Source: Halictus rubicundus (taxonomy: Eukaryota > Arthropoda > Insecta > Hymenoptera > Halictidae). Taken from it: 64,000 nt of DNA. The notes under the pieces are model-generated. The model had not been told where the DNA came from. It did no database searches and saw nothing but the letters and a program-made list of their open reading frames with translations. A program made the translations under genes and the position numbers. Location: assembly GCF_050948215.1 (NCBI RefSeq), contig NC_135163.1, positions 992,001-1,056,000 on the forward strand. The letters run 5' to 3'. Below, one piece after another: positions 12,386 to 21,267 of the stretch (within the stretch, counting starts at the first letter, position 1; each line of letters begins with the position of its first letter).

Positions 12386-13607
12386 ATAAAATATTTTAGT
12401 AAATATTTTTGTTCTTTTTTTTTTATTTGTTAAACGAATATTAATGTTCTTCTTTGTTGATCTCTTTGTTGCGACTGACAAAAAAGTGTTATTAGAGCTT
12501 TTAGGTCGATTTCTAATCCTGTCTGTCGCAGAATATATATTCCAGAAAGGAAATTTCCTCTCTGCTTTAGCTATCGATATATAATTATACGAAATATCGA
12601 TACAATTAAAAAATATCACCATCACTATGGTTCAGTATATGTACATATATAGGGACGTAGAGCAACGTAGAGTCAGTTTAGACCCACTCTACCTTCCCCT
12701 TCTACGACGCTATTTCCCCACCCTTCCGCCACGGCCCGGTTACGTAACGTCGTAACGCGTTTCCTCTCTGTCGTGCATGTGTCACAAGGTCGCGTGGCTA
12801 ATCCGGTACTGACAGAGAGGTGGTAACTTTTTCCCCTCAATTCGTGCTGCCACCCCTCGTCAGGCGACTTTGTTGCCATTACCAAGTTAGTCCAGTGATC
12901 AAATGTTGTACGTTGGACAGGTTTTTTCGCGCATGCGCGTCCAGCGCAGTGGGGTACTGTTATTGGCGAGAAAGTGCCGGAAGGGTTTTTCGATAGCAAC
13001 GACTTTCGAAACAGTGTCGCCAGATGAGGGGAGGGAGTACGAAAGGGGGGAGGAAGTTGCTCGCTCTCTCTCTCTCTCTCTCTCTCTTTCTGCAAGTACC
13101 GGAGTATGCACGACAGAGACGAAATGCGTCACGTGACCGGGCCGTGGCGGAAATATGGGGGAATACGTGGTAGAAGAGGAAATTAGAGTGGGGGAACAAG
13201 TCTTGATCTGGCGACTCTGTGCCGGAGTCATAATTTCGAGAGAGACTTTCTCAGCGTCCTTGAGAGGTGTTTCCTCATTTAGGTTTTTCAAACACCCTTG
13301 GTTTGTCCACGAAAAACCCCCGGAGACAGAAAGCATTTAGCAACCGGTGTAGTCAGATCTCACTCTTCGCATCGCTGTACGTACGATCTGAAATTGTCGT
13401 TCAAGATCAATTACTCGATTTTCGAGTATTGTTCGCGCTTCCGGTTGTTGTTCTGTTATTCTTATTGTTATCGTTGTTGCTATTATTATTGTTATCAAGT
13501 GTTTTCCGGTTATTATTATTCTTGTTATTAGAAATAAACAATAATTATTCCACAGGGAAGATCAAACTGTTAGTTAATAAACTAAAAGTGCAGAGTTTCC
13601 TATAACC
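12386..13607. promoter_or_regulatory. 5' region of the Tigger-derived gene, with a CT microsatellite
   Basis: From about 12660 the base composition rises in GC compared with the flanks, as in a promoter or 5' UTR. A (CT)n run lies at 13062-13088. A likely 3' splice site (ATTCCACAG) ends near 13554, just before the 5' leader and the strong start context ACCATGG, hinting at a 5' UTR intron. Open frames here (for example 12673-13095 on minus) look incidental. Confidence 0.4.
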
Positions 13608-15218
13608 ATGGCACAAAAGCAAGATAAGAAAAAAGTTTTTCTCTCAGTGCAAGAAAAAATTAGAATCGCTGAACAATTACAGGAAGGAGTGCCAATGAAA
13701 GTGTTGTGTCAGAAGTATGGAGTTTCAGCAAATGTGATACATCGTATTCGTCGAGAGTGTACACTTTTAACCAGTTTCGGAAGCCGAGGAGGGCACATAT
13801 TACGGCATAAAAATCGAAAAACACCTCCGTATGTAGAGTTAGAAAGTCGTCTATATACGTGGTTTCTGGAACAGCGAGCAATGAATAATCCATTGACTGA
13901 TTTCTTATTACGACAGAAGGCGATAGAACTTAGTGGTCAATTCGGATCTACATCATTCACTGCAAGTAGAGGTTGGTTAAGGAATTTTAAGAACCGATAT
14001 ACAATCTGTTTAGTCTGGCCTCATGGAGAGAAAGGAAATGCTGATAACGAAGGTACAAAAGCATTCGCAGATGCTTTCACAAAGCGTATTGAAGAAGAGA
14101 AGTTCAATTTGTGCAATATCTATAATATGTATGAGACGGCTCTATTATGGAAGACAGTCCCTTCAAAAACATTAATATCAGAAGAAGAAGGAATATTAGC
14201 AGTGAAGAAAAAAAGGAAAAAGAGTAGAGTATCTATTGGAGTGTGTGCCAATGCAGATGGAACACACAAGCTCCCACTAATTTTTATTCATAAATTTAAA
14301 AACCCACGAGCACTAAAAGATTGCGGACCACTGCCTGTTATTTACAAATCTCATTCGCAAGCAAGGATGAACTTCCAAATTTTTAATGAGTGGTATGAGG
14401 AGGAATTTAAACCAAGTGTACAGCGGTATCAATTGGCCAATGAGACAGTAGGGAAAGTATTGTTGCTCGTAGATAATTGTTCCAGTCACAAAAGTGTTGA
14501 CACATCACAAGAAGATGAAAATTTTGAAATTGTTTATCTACCAGCGACTACTGCTTCGCTTATTCGACCTATGGATGAAGACGTAACTGCAAAATTGAAA
14601 ACCAATTATAGGCAGAAAATCCTGCATCGCATTTTACAGTTGGAAAAAGGACTTACAGAATTTTATGTTAAATATAATATAAAAGATTGTATATATTTGC
14701 TAAATGAATCGTGGAATGATATCACAGCCGCTAATATTAAAAACGGGTGGAATAAATACTTATGTATGCACTCTGGAGAGAATGAGGAAACTGTATTAAA
14801 TACATCGACACATTCGCAGATGAGTACTATGACACACTCCATTACTGGCGAGAAGAACAGTCCTGAAGATTTTATGGAAATATTAAAGCATTTGGAAGGC
14901 GAAGAAAGAATTCATATAGAAGATTTAGGAGATGAGGAAGAGGACATGAACATGGAAACAGAAAGTGATGAAGAAGAAGGAGAAAATGAGTCATCACACA
15001 AGACAGGACCATCACATGAAGCAGAACTGTCACACGAAGCAGAACTGTCACACGAAGCAGAACTTAGTTTTATAGAAGAAAAGATGAGATTTTTAAAAAT
15101 AATGGAACATGGCCTGAAGAAGTTTGCCAAGAACAATCGAACGCTGCTAATTGTGGGAGAAGCATTGTTAAAATGTCTGGCAAATGAAGCACCTCAGATA
15201 CAGATTAACTATCCTTGA
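13608..15218 (+). CDS. Pogo/Tigger transposase-derived protein, first catalytic Asp lost
   Basis: Uninterrupted single-exon frame of 536 residues with a strong start context (ACCATGG). Residues about 8-60 form a CENP-B/psq-type helix-turn-helix (VQEKIRIAEQLQEGVPMKVL). Residues about 75-135 form the second Tc5/CENPB DNA-binding module (WFLEQRAMNNPLTDFLL, GWLRNFKNRY). Residues about 165-370 are a DDE_1 core. The first acidic position, normally Asp in the N-x-D-E-T signature, is Tyr175 (NMYETALLW); Asp289 (LLLVDNCSSH) and Asp323 (IRPMDEDV) remain. The tail is very acidic and has three SHEAEL repeats. No flanking inverted repeats were seen. Intact frame plus a lost catalytic residue suggests a domesticated gene rather than an active transposon; its function is unknown. 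It follows MSL3 on the same strand. Confidence 0.8.
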   Translation: MAQKQDKKKVFLSVQEKIRIAEQLQEGVPMKVLCQKYGVSANVIHRIRRECTLLTSFGSRGGHILRHKNRKTPPYVELESRLYTWFLEQRAMNNPLTDFLLRQKAIELSGQFGSTSFTASRGWLRNFKNRYTICLVWPHGEKGNADNEGTKAFADAFTKRIEEEKFNLCNIYNMYETALLWKTVPSKTLISEEEGILAVKKKRKKSRVSIGVCANADGTHKLPLIFIHKFKNPRALKDCGPLPVIYKSHSQARMNFQIFNEWYEEEFKPSVQRYQLANETVGKVLLLVDNCSSHKSVDTSQEDENFEIVYLPATTASLIRPMDEDVTAKLKTNYRQKILHRILQLEKGLTEFYVKYNIKDCIYLLNESWNDITAANIKNGWNKYLCMHSGENEETVLNTSTHSQMSTMTHSITGEKNSPEDFMEILKHLEGEERIHIEDLGDEEEDMNMETESDEEEGENESSHKTGPSHEAELSHEAELSHEAELSFIEEKMRFLKIMEHGLKKFAKNNRTLLIVGEALLKCLANEAPQIQINYP

Positions 15219-16260
15219 AAGTGAGAAAGAAACAGTAAGAAAGACCAGCTTCTGTCAAACAAAATTAAAGAAAAAGATAAAGTAATTTTATTCATGTTAT
15301 GTATGGAGAATTTTCCTGCGTGACTTCTTGACTCCCTTCTTGAAGCCACATGAAGGAAGGGAAGGTCTGCTTGTATGCCCAAATAGACAACTTTTTCACA
15401 GGGGTGCAGCAGGTTGGGAGAATTCTAAGGAATTTCTATCCAGACGTACACATACACTGACTACTAATTTCTAGATGCTTTTTGGGTGTATAAAGGGGAT
15501 GAACATGCCCACATGCGGATGCACTCAAAACCGAGTGACGACACGTTATGCTACGTGTTGCGAAATAGGGACAATTAGACGAAATCTGAGGTTGTCGCCG
15601 AACGTTGCATTTGAAATACACAAGGCTAAGAAAATGTCTTTCTCCGATACAATGTTGCACGTAGAAACGGACAGTGAAGCTCGAAAGCGGGTTTACCCCG
15701 CGGTGGTGTGGGTAGTTCCAATGACTTCCAACCGCGAAGCTGGCACTGACTTCCAATGGGAATTCACTGTATATAGTTCCCTTCGACCGGAAACTTAATC
15801 AGTAAAGGAAGTTAACTGAGAATCACCCCCGCATTTCTCTGTGTCAAAACCGAGAAAAGGTAACTTAGTATTCGCGACTAGACGGTACAACTTAACAATT
15901 GTGAAGACCTTTTCTTATGAAAAATATATTGTACTTTGAATTTGGTACATTACAGTCTTTATTCAATATCCACATCCTTTTTAAGCTTTAAATACCAGTG
16001 CTTCCCACAATGGCGCACTTTAGCCGCTTTAAGGTCGACCCATACAAGACGGGTTTCACCGGGACCGGGAACGAGGCACGTTTTCCCTATGCCATACAGA
16101 GTTGGCCGTGTTCGAAGGCGACTTGAGAGGCGCTCAAGATGCTCGCAACAAAGGCCAAGTGCCGCGCACTACGGGGGTTAGCTACCAGAACCCCAGCACC
16201 GTTTACTCCCCGCTTACCCCTGAGGATCCAATGGTAGAGCCGACCGGGCCCCGGCCGGGG
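15219..16260. other. Unassigned spacer
   Basis: Contains the 3' flank of the Tigger-derived gene and open frames up to 107 residues (for example 15475-15798) with no recognisable features. Near 16031-16050 it carries a 20-bp segment whose reverse complement recurs at 19768-19787. Confidence 0.35.
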
Positions 16261-16292
16261 TTTCACGAAATATTCTTGCGAAGAATACTCAG

Positions 16293-16633
16293 CGACCCCG
16301 GTCGCCGTGGCGTGGCCGTGGCGAAGGGAGAAAAACATTATAAATGTTGTATTATTTTAAAAACTACTTCACCGATGATGATGACCTATCAATCGAATCT
16401 CAATGGATTTTTCGATGTTTTAAAAATTGTTGGTTTTACAGACGTGTAAAAATACGTGTCACCCTTTTTTCATTATATTATAAGACTAGAACTGTCACAC
16501 CGATGAAAATGAGTTTTTGGAAGCTTATTATAGCGAAAACATAAAAGTGTTTACCGAAAATGTTGTCATTTTCGACCCCGGTCGCCGTGGCGAAGGGAGA
16601 AAAACATTATAAACGTTGTATTATTTTAAAAAA
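16293..16633. repeat. Direct repeat pair of about 60-70 bp
   Basis: Copies at 16293-16364 and 16573-16633 begin CGACCCCGGTCGCCGTGGCG and share GAAGGGAGAAAAACATTATA and TTGTATTATTTTAAAAA. The first copy has a 12-bp internal duplication (GTGGCGTGGCC). Origin unknown; probably remnants of one mobile element. Confidence 0.7.
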
Positions 16634-16661
16634 TGAGGTTATAGCCCCAAGTGTCCCCTCT

Positions 16662-16864
16662 ACAGACCTGTTTTTAAGTAAGTGGATACTTCAAAATTGA
16701 CGAAATTAAAATTATTTCAAGTGAACCCGGGCCTGACAGCCTCCCGGGCTCTGCTTCTACCGTGCACCAACCGTGCTAGGCTATGTATCGCGGTGCAGCG
16801 TTCACTTCAAATAATTTTAATTTTGTCAATTTTGAAGTGTCCGATTTTTTAAAAACAGGTCCGT
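16662..16864. mobile_element. Hairpin MITE with about 62-bp arms
   Basis: Left arm 16662-16726 and right arm 16800-16864 are inverted near-copies (ACAGACCTGTTTTT ... TTCAAAATTGACGAAATTAA ... AAGTGAAC, mirrored on the other side). The 70-bp loop is GC-rich. A half-copy of the right side recurs at 16987-17058 (shared TCGCGGTGCAGCGT, then a diverged arm). Non-coding. Confidence 0.7.
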
Positions 16865-17473
16865 GAAGTGAATTTCTCTAACAATTCATAATTGTATTAG
16901 ATCATGTGGCAGTCGCATATGTACATGGTGTAAGGACGACAAGTACAGCTGCTCGTAACCGCTCGTCTGCCGTCAAAAAGAAGGCAATGTCGCGGTGCAG
17001 CGTACACTTGAAACCATTTTAATTTCGCCATTTTTAAAGTGTCACCATTCTTGAGAAGCCTACCGTTAGGTGTGCCTATCCCCACCTCAGCTGCGCCCGT
17101 AGTCCCATTGTTTTGGCTTCGACGTCACCCGATACATAGTGTGTGTGACCGCTGTAGTCAATATTTGGACTGCAGCCGAAAATGCGTGTGAAACGAGGCC
17201 TGCCCCTTCCAGTCTGAACCAATCAGCCGCGCATTGGTACCTCTACTCTGTCCAAAGAGACGAGGCAGTGAAGTATCAGCGTGCGTCCTTTGCTAATTAT
17301 CTTGGAAGGATAATAACTTCAACTCTGTCCCACTCGACTGGCTATGTTTACGTCTACTGCCTCGTCTCATTGGACAAGATATAGATACGTCACCGCATTC
17401 CTGCCAGGGAACCTTCCATCTAACCATTTTTAGATCATTATGGACAAGAATTCAGAAGTTTTCCATATACATA

Positions 17474-18762
17474 TTAGGACCTTGAATAAGTTCTCGCTGT
17501 TTCTTTTACAAAATAAAAGCTTTATTTAAATTATAAGGAACAAAAACATTTCATTCAAAGTATTGCCCATCAGTAACGACCACTTTCTCCCATCTTTCTG
17601 ACAGTATATGAATTCCGCGTCGGAAAAACGACATGTCTTTTGAGGCTATCCAAGAATCGATCCATTTTTTAGCTTCTTCATAAGAATGAAAGCGCTGGTC
17701 AGCTAGGCCATGTGCCATCGAACGGAATAGGTGAAAATCAGAAGGGGCTATGTCAGGTGAATACGGCGGGTGGGGTAGAACTTCCCATTGAAGCGTTTCC
17801 AGGTAGGTTTTCACTTGTTTTGCAAGATGAGGCCGAGCGTTGTCATGTAGCAAAATCACTTTGACGTGTCTCTGCTCGTATAGCGGCCGTTTTTCTTTTA
17901 AGGCTCGACTTAAACGCATCAATTGAAGTCGATAGCGCTCCCCCGTGATAGTCTCATTCGGTTTGAGAAGCTCATAATAAATTACACCCTGCTGATCCCA
18001 CCAAATACAGAGAAGAAGCTTCGAACCATGGATATTTGGTTTTGCAGACTATGTTGATGCATGGCCGGGCTTACCCCACGATTTTCTACGCTTTGGATTA
18101 TCGTAGTGTATCCACTTTTCATCGCCAGTCACGATGCGGTGCAAAAAACATTTTTTTTTCTGCCGTTGAATCAGTAGTTCACACGTGAGAAAACGCCGTT
18201 CGAAGTCTCTCGGCTTCAATTCATACGGTACCCAATGTTCTTGCTTCTGGATCATTCCTAAAACTTTTAAACGTTCTGAAACGGTTGACTCATCTACTTG
18301 TAATGTTTTTCCAAGTTCTGCTAGCGTCTGACATCGGTCTTGATCGAGTAATTCCTCCAACTTTTCGTCTTCAAATTTTTTTCGGTGCGCCAGAACGTTC
18401 TTTATCCTCAAGTTCAAAATCATTATTTTTGAAGCGTCGAAACCAGTCTCTGCATGTCGTATCCGACAAAGCATTGTCACCATAAGTCTCAACAAGAATT
18501 CTATGTGCTTCAGCTGCAGATTTCTTTTGAATAAAGTAGTGCAATAAAATTCCCCGCAAATACACTTTATTTGGCACAAAAGTAGACATTTTCAGAACTA
18601 AGAAAAAATTGCTTTGTTTACACTAAAGTGAACTACCATACACTGAAATTTAAGGTTAGATACACTACTACCTTGCATGTGTGTTACCATTCGAAATTCC
18701 ACGAACGGGGTACTGCTATTGCCATTTTTGAAGAAACAGCGAGAACTTATTCAAGGTCCTAA
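17474..18762 (-). mobile_element. Complete mariner element (mellifera-type), inactive
   Basis: 1,289 bp, flanked by TA on both sides. Inverted termini begin TTAGGACCTTGAATAAGTTC and match at 18741-18762. The minus strand carries a mariner transposase reading frame across almost the full length, which is the normal size for this family. The terminal sequences and protein match the mellifera group as I know it. Confidence 0.93.
17551..18589 (-). pseudogene. Mariner transposase, broken by a frameshift and a nonsense codon
   Basis: Starts at 18589 with MSTFVPNKVYLRGILLHYF (N-terminal HTH). An extra A in an A-run near 18375 shifts the frame after GAPKK; the second frame continues with FEDEKLEELLDQDRCQT and HRIVTGDEKWIHYDNPKRR (first catalytic Asp). 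A TAG near 18048-18050 then interrupts the frame just after KPGHAST. The rest reads through LLHDNARPHLAK (second Asp) and SPDIAPSDFHLFR (third Asp, DD34D spacing) to the stop at 17551. Two lesions make it non-functional for self-mobilisation. All catalytic positions are still recognisable, so inactivation looks moderately recent. Confidence 0.9.
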
Positions 18763-19226
18763 TACATTTTTTCGCTAGCGACCCTTACTTCGGAATGTCT
18801 AAAGAATATCCAGCAATTTTATGAACCTAAAATAATGAATAGTACAATAAATAGTTTTGCGGCTCCGCGAATTACAAAACGAAATTTCAAAGAGAAAGAT
18901 GAAGAAACGTAGAATACAGCCATATTTATTCAAATTTTTTCACACTTGAACCAGTGGTAAAATTTGCAAAACAAAGATATTTCTAATATTTTTTAATTAA
19001 GAAATGACATTCACCAAGGAAAAAATAAATTATTTGAGAACAGCAGTCTTTTGTGATAACCCGGCTCAATCCCCGCCTCCCATTTTCTCTTGGACCACAA
19101 CATACTTCAATGTCATCAAAATTCGAGACATAGTCCCCAAAAAATGATCGAATTCACATGGAATGATCCCCTTCCTAATGTGGATATTTCCTTAAAAAAA
19201 ATAACAACTATTCTCGTTTTTACAAT
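18763..19226. other. Spacer, nothing recognised
   Basis: AT-rich sequence between the mariner and the first solo LTR; no open frame or repeat worth naming. Confidence 0.4.
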
Positions 19227-19230
19227 ATAT

Positions 19231-19438
19231 TGTTACGGGTTCGGGGCATCTTTAAAGAATAAAACGAGTGAAATACCAAAGAGACCTTTATTAAATAGAG
19301 GAGGAGTACTTAGCTTTGCGACTTCCCTCAGCGACGTTCGTCAACCGACTCCGTTGTATCGTCGTCACTAAGACGACGTGGCAACGAAGACCATTCGGCG
19401 CAATGTCTCGATATCGAAACATATCGATACTCGTAACA
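19231..19438. mobile_element. Solo LTR (208 bp), target duplication ATAT
   Basis: Begins TGTTACGGGTTCGGGG and ends ACTCGTAACA, giving the short inverted TGTTAC/GTAACA ends of an LTR. ATAT flanks both sides (19227-19230, 19439-19442). No internal retroelement genes are present, so it is a solo LTR, probably of a Ty3/Gypsy-type element because of the 4-bp duplication. Confidence 0.7.
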
Positions 19439-20080
19439 ATATGTATGTATAATTTACATACAATACAAGGATGTATGATGTTTCACTAAGAGGCAGCAAG
19501 GTTTCCTATTTCCATGGTATTGTAAAGGGGAGATACCGATAGTTTACCTAAGGAGCCGTGAAGGCCCTAAAAACATTTTTTTTGTACCATGCACAGCAGG
19601 GAACTGTCAACGCGCTCCCGAAAGGCCATCTGGAAGTGGTCAAACGCTCGAGATAATGACCCAACCGAGGCGAGCAGAAATATAGTTGGTTACACTGAAG
19701 CTCCGTCGATTCAAACCCTACACCCTGGTTTCGAATCTAGCGGCCAAACGTGCCCGGTCCCGTCCCGGTCTTGTATGGGTCGACCTTTACTCGCCGAGCA
19801 AGCGAAGAGGAGTAGCAGCCACATCTGTTGCGCGAGCGGTCATTAGGCAGGCCTGTATTATAACATAAGAAGGAGCCTGCAAGGGAACGGACAGATTGAT
19901 GGTGGGGACCTTAGACCATATATACTTATAGACCCGACACAGATAATTTTCCTTGAAGAAAAAATAAAGGAATACATGATGTCACAGGTTCCAAAGATGT
20001 ATAAGCTGTGTCTATCAACTCATGAACCATAAGGACAGTGCCAACGCTTAGCTTGGAGGGCAGGGGGCGGGGTCAGCGGG

Positions 20081-20193
20081 TGCGTCGTGTACACAGTACA
20101 CGGAAAGAATATGTATTGATAAATTCATGATAAAATGCAAAATTCTTTGAAATTATCCTGTCCATTCTTTCCGTGTACTGTGTACACGACGCA
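20081..20193. repeat. Perfect 30-bp inverted repeat around an AT-rich loop
   Basis: Arm 20081-20110 (begins TGCGTCGTGTACACAGTACA) is the exact reverse complement of 20164-20193; the loop is 53 bp. Could be a small hairpin transposon or a recent foldback. No TA or other clear target duplication was seen. Confidence 0.85.
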
Positions 20194-20336
20194 GGTTTGA
20201 GATACAAATGTTTGTTGTATATATTTTAATAAGGTATTACAATGAAGGTCTGCCGTGTCAGCTATTTTGGAATTACCTTAGGAATTATCTTCTGACGTCA
20301 CATGTTCCCATTATCTTTTCTTCACTAGATTCTCGG

Positions 20337-21219
20337 TGTTACGTCCCAGGTAGGACGGATTATGATTTTTACGAGATAGGACGCAGTTTTGAACCTACCT
20401 GCATTCACCGGCTACGGTTCGGGAAATTGAGGATTGTTTAAATAACTTGTATTCTTATATTCAAAAAACAACAAAATTATTGATTTATTCAAAATTAGGT
20501 GCTGAATCAGATATTTTAAATATGATTTTACAAATAGAGATTATATGTAGTTAAGGCATAAACTAGATAGCTTACAAATATTTCGTTCAATAATAATAAT
20601 GTTAATTTTGACCGAGTCGCTGATTTTTGGGTAACGCTCGCTAGTCAAAAATCGCCGCAAGTCGCAATCGCTGGGCCTTGATTAGAAGTAGTGGTCGGGA
20701 TCGTCAGGTTTCGTAATCCTACGCCAATTTGAACTCTACACTATTTCGCAGAACCGAAAACTGAACTTTACTGAAACTTTACTGATCTTTATTGAGACTG
20801 ATACAGCAAAATTCTATAATGGACTGGTCTGGTCCAAACTTTATGGCAGAATTATTGATCTTTGTTATATTGGTTCCATTTTATAGGATGGACAGTCCGT
20901 TGTTTCAATAGGATAATTTTTCTATCTAATGCGCGTCACTCTTACCATGGGATCAGTGTGCCTTCTTGGAACTTAGTGTAACTGGACACACTTTCTGTTT
21001 ATTTTTCAGGGTGACACCGATCTTTGCTGCGTCTTTCGCAGGAGGATAATTGGAATTGTTTTGTGCGCTAACTTCCTAGAAATTTTAACACCTATCTGAA
21101 TCCTATTTATTTTCTTCTCCTCGCGTGACATTATTGGGTTTCAACAATAGTTCATAATAATTCTTTGTCTGAAGTTTTATTCGTTTGATTCTTGAGCGGT
21201 CGAACCACCGGACGTGACA
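20337..21219. mobile_element. Solo LTR (883 bp), target duplication TCGG
   Basis: Starts TGTTACGTCCCAGG and ends GGACGTGACA; the termini are imperfect inverted repeats. TCGG lies immediately on both sides (20333-20336, 21220-21223). No gag/pol remains next to it. The 4-bp duplication favours a Ty3/Gypsy element. Confidence 0.75.
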
Positions 21220-21267
21220 TCGGCATTCCTATACACGTACTATACCTATGCCGGATCTATAAGTATA

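Noticed and set aside
12673..13336. Overlapping minus-strand frames upstream of the Tigger-derived gene
   Set aside because: They run through the CT microsatellite (giving RERERE repeats), overlap each other and have no domain features.
13267..13605. 112-codon frame rich in Leu/Val before the Tigger-derived gene
   Set aside because: Created by TTG/TTA-rich simple sequence in the 5' leader; starts and content not convincing.
12324..15225. 18-bp identity AACTATCCTTGAAAGTGA after MSL3 and at the stop of the Tigger-derived gene
   Set aside because: Too short to build on; no further similarity on either side, no terminal repeats.
15475..15798. 107-codon frame with several Cys
   Set aside because: No recognisable family; overlaps an equally long minus frame; no splice or promoter signals that favour it.
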